Shown: positions 12,992-14,377 of the stretch, in pieces
Layout: the number at the start of each line of letters is the position of its first letter
Numbering within the stretch: position 1 is the stretch's first letter
NCBI GenBank assembly: GCA_018668095.1
Contig: JABIQF010000172.1
Coordinates: 1 to 14,377 of the forward strand
DNA: 14,377 nucleotides
DNA from: Cellvibrionales bacterium
Lineage (GTDB): Bacteria; Pseudomonadota; Gammaproteobacteria; Pseudomonadales; UBA7434
Reading direction: 5' to 3'
The notes under the pieces: generated by a model
Told to the model about the DNA's origin: nothing
The model's database searches: none
Seen by the model: the letters and a program-made list of their open reading frames with translations, nothing else
Position numbers and translations under genes: made by a program

Positions 12992-14029
12992 ATGACCGAC
13001 ACAACCCCATCAGCAGATTTAAACCGTGTGTTAACCGGCATTACCACCACAGGTACACCGCATTTGGGTAATTACGTGGGGGCGATTAAGCCAGCGATAG
13101 CTGCCAGCCAAAACGACAATACCGACTCTTTTCTATTTTTGGCCGATTACCACGCCATGATCAAAAGTCATGAGCCCGATAAAATTCATCAATCCAGCAT
13201 TGAAATTGCCGCTACTTGGTTAGCTTTGGGCTTAGATATCGATAAGGTGACCTTTTATCGTCAGTCCGATGTACCCGAAATTATGGAGCTGTCATGGATA
13301 TTAACCTGCTGGACAGCCAAAGGCTTAATGAACCGCGCCCATGCTTACAAGGCGTCTGTGCAAGCCAATGAAGCCGCCAATGAAGATCCTGATAATGGCG
13401 TGACCATGGGTTTATTTAGTTATCCTGTATTAATGGCTGCTGACATTTTAATGTTTAACGGTAAACAAATTCCCGTTGGCCGTGATCAAATTCAGCACGT
13501 TGAAATGGCGCGCGATATTGCCCAGCGTTTTAATCATCATTATGGCGAGTGTTTTGTTTTACCAGAGGCATTGGTTGAAGATAACGTAGCCGTATTGCAG
13601 GGCCTTGATGGCCGTAAAATGAGCAAGAGCTACAACAACACCATTCCCTTGTTTGAGACAGAAAAGAAGCTTAAAAAATCGATTAATAAAATAAAGACCA
13701 ATTTGTTAGAGCCGGGTGAACCAAAAGACCCTGATACATCAACCGTCTTTCAAATATGGAAAGCCTTTGCCTCCGAAGCGCAAACCGCCGATATGCGAGA
13801 GCAGTTTAAAGCTGGCATTGCCTGGGGTGAAGCTAAAAAGTGTTTATTTGAATTGGTGAACAGCGAATTAGCTGAGCCGCGTGAGCGCTACTTAGAATTA
13901 ATGGCTGATCCCGCCAAAATGGAATCTATATTATTAGCCGGTGCAGAAAAGGCGAGAGCAGTCACCGCTCCTAAAATACAGCAAGTAAGAGAAGCGATTG
14001 GCATACGTGCCATGAAGAGCTTGCCATAA
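12992..14029 (+). CDS. trpS: Tryptophanyl-tRNA synthetase
   Basis: Cytosolic class I aminoacyl-tRNA synthetase that charges tRNA-Trp with tryptophan using ATP. The 345-residue length is typical. The HIGH-type motif is TPHLGNYVGA (22-31, H24-L-G-N27) after LTGITTTG. The second ATP motif GRKMSKSYNN (207-216) contains K209-M-S-K-S213. MGLFSYPVLMAADILMF (139-155) and PVGRDQIQHVEMARD (161-175) are core substrate-pocket blocks. The gene has its own repeat-rich 154-bp leader; only a weak GGA (around 12978) precedes ATG 12992, but the protein N-terminus fits the family. No tryptophan-rich leader peptide or T-box is seen. A strong hairpin follows the stop codon. Identity is secure. Confidence 0.97.
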   Translation: MTDTTPSADLNRVLTGITTTGTPHLGNYVGAIKPAIAASQNDNTDSFLFLADYHAMIKSHEPDKIHQSSIEIAATWLALGLDIDKVTFYRQSDVPEIMELSWILTCWTAKGLMNRAHAYKASVQANEAANEDPDNGVTMGLFSYPVLMAADILMFNGKQIPVGRDQIQHVEMARDIAQRFNHHYGECFVLPEALVEDNVAVLQGLDGRKMSKSYNNTIPLFETEKKLKKSINKIKTNLLEPGEPKDPDTSTVFQIWKAFASEAQTADMREQFKAGIAWGEAKKCLFELVNSELAEPRERYLELMADPAKMESILLAGAEKARAVTAPKIQQVREAIGIRAMKSLP

Positions 14030-14049
14030 GTTTTTCTTCGTTGTTCATT

Positions 14050-14087
14050 AAGCGTTAGCGAGAGCAGCATTGCTGCTCCGTTAGCTT
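14050..14087. terminator. trpS terminator hairpin, overlapping the stop of the convergent gene
   Basis: GAGCAGCATTGCTGCTC (14062-14078) is a perfect 7-bp stem with a 3-nt loop. Outer AAGC (14050-14053) and GCTT (14084-14087) can pair across an internal loop, followed by CTTTTC. It begins 21 bp after the trpS stop. The convergent minus-strand gene's TAA (14083-14081) lies inside the structure, so its coding end and the terminator are shared. Confidence 0.6.
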
Positions 14088-14377
14088 CTTTTCTCATGTT
14101 GGTGCCAGTCCATATTCACCTGTAGCAATGCTTGCAGGCTCTTCGATCTAAATTCCCGTTGGTAAAGAATAGCGACAACGATGGTTGTTGCTAAAATAAA
14201 CAGCAGTGGGTGAATAAACCATGCCAGCATGGCCATAGAATAATAAAAAGACCGCAGTCCAAAATTATAACTATGCGACGCTTGGTCTAATATTTTTCCG
14301 CAATGCTGAGCGAATACTTGGCACTCTTCTTCGCTAATATTTTTTTCTATGGTATTGGGCGCAGCACCTATTAATAC
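14081..14377 (-). CDS. DUF599-like membrane protein, C-terminal part (gene runs off the right edge)
   Basis: The minus strand is open from base 14377 to TAA at 14083-14081, giving 98 residues of a C-terminus; the start lies beyond the window. Visible order: a polar helix with NTIEKNISEEECQVFA, then SHSYNFGLRSFYYSMAMLAWF entering a hydrophobic membrane segment (residues about 47-74), and a cytosolic ending ILYQREFRSKSLQALL followed by a short His-containing tail. The R-S-F/Y-Y-x-x-A-x-L-x-W-F and LYxREFRSxxL words match the DUF599 family of inner-membrane proteins as I remember it; its function is unknown. It converges on trpS, and its stop codon is embedded in the probable trpS terminator. 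It is not a fragmentary pseudogene as far as can be seen, only cut by the window. Confidence 0.75.
   Translation of the reverse strand, partial: VLIGAAPNTIEKNISEEECQVFAQHCGKILDQASHSYNFGLRSFYYSMAMLAWFIHPLLFILATTIVVAILYQREFRSKSLQALLQVNMDWHQHEKRS

Noticed and set aside
13888..14097. 69-codon minus-strand frame over the trpS 3' end
   Set aside because: Overlaps trpS coding sequence and its terminator in another frame; the DUF599-like partial gene is the real minus-strand gene there.

Overview
The window looks like ordinary chromosome from a moderately AT-rich, probably marine gammaproteobacterium. This is inferred from the gene set (UppP, M18 aminopeptidase, TrpS, a lipoprotein GH3 glucosidase, a PhrB-type photolyase) and the protein sequence style. 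I would guess the Cellvibrionales/Pseudomonadales area, but nothing here fixes the genus. I see no rRNA, tRNA, CRISPR array, insertion sequence, phage gene or integration scar.

Layout: 1-801 is the nearly complete 3' part of uppP (undecaprenyl-diphosphatase). 924-1283 is a small unnamed protein. 1388-3919 holds an M18 aminopeptidase followed 27 bp later by a bacterial homologue of the human tRNA-queuosine mannosyltransferase (GTDC1/QTMAN, DUF3524). 4023-6440 is a GH3 beta-glucosidase with a lipoprotein-type N-terminus. A spacer of 30-bp tandem repeats follows. On the minus strand come a NADAR/YbiA-family protein (7071-6592) and, just upstream of it, a 57-residue four-cysteine protein (7295-7122) with a strong ribosome binding site. 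7478-9051 holds a GFA/CENP-V zinc-fold protein and a renalase-like FAD oxidoreductase. These converge on a minus-strand SDR (9930-9118). After a 390-bp spacer come an exported glutathione-peroxidase-like protein, a DUF6482-like small protein preceded by a 12-bp tandem repeat array, and a photolyase/cryptochrome of the Fe-S (PhrB) family that seems to have lost most cluster cysteines. A repeat-rich spacer leads to trpS. A partial DUF599-like membrane gene enters from the right on the minus strand, and its stop codon lies inside the likely trpS terminator.

How the genes may work together: the 3' half (GFA, renalase-like oxidase, C-factor-like SDR, exported GPx, DUF6482-like, photolyase) resembles the light and photo-oxidative stress gene sets seen around LitR/CarH or ECF-sigma/ChrR regulators in marine bacteria. 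No such regulator is visible here, so this is inference. The best leads are the bacterial QTMAN homologue, the cysteine-rich mini-gene next to the NADAR gene, the photolyase with the altered Fe-S region, and three unrelated degenerate tandem-repeat arrays confined to intergenic spacers.
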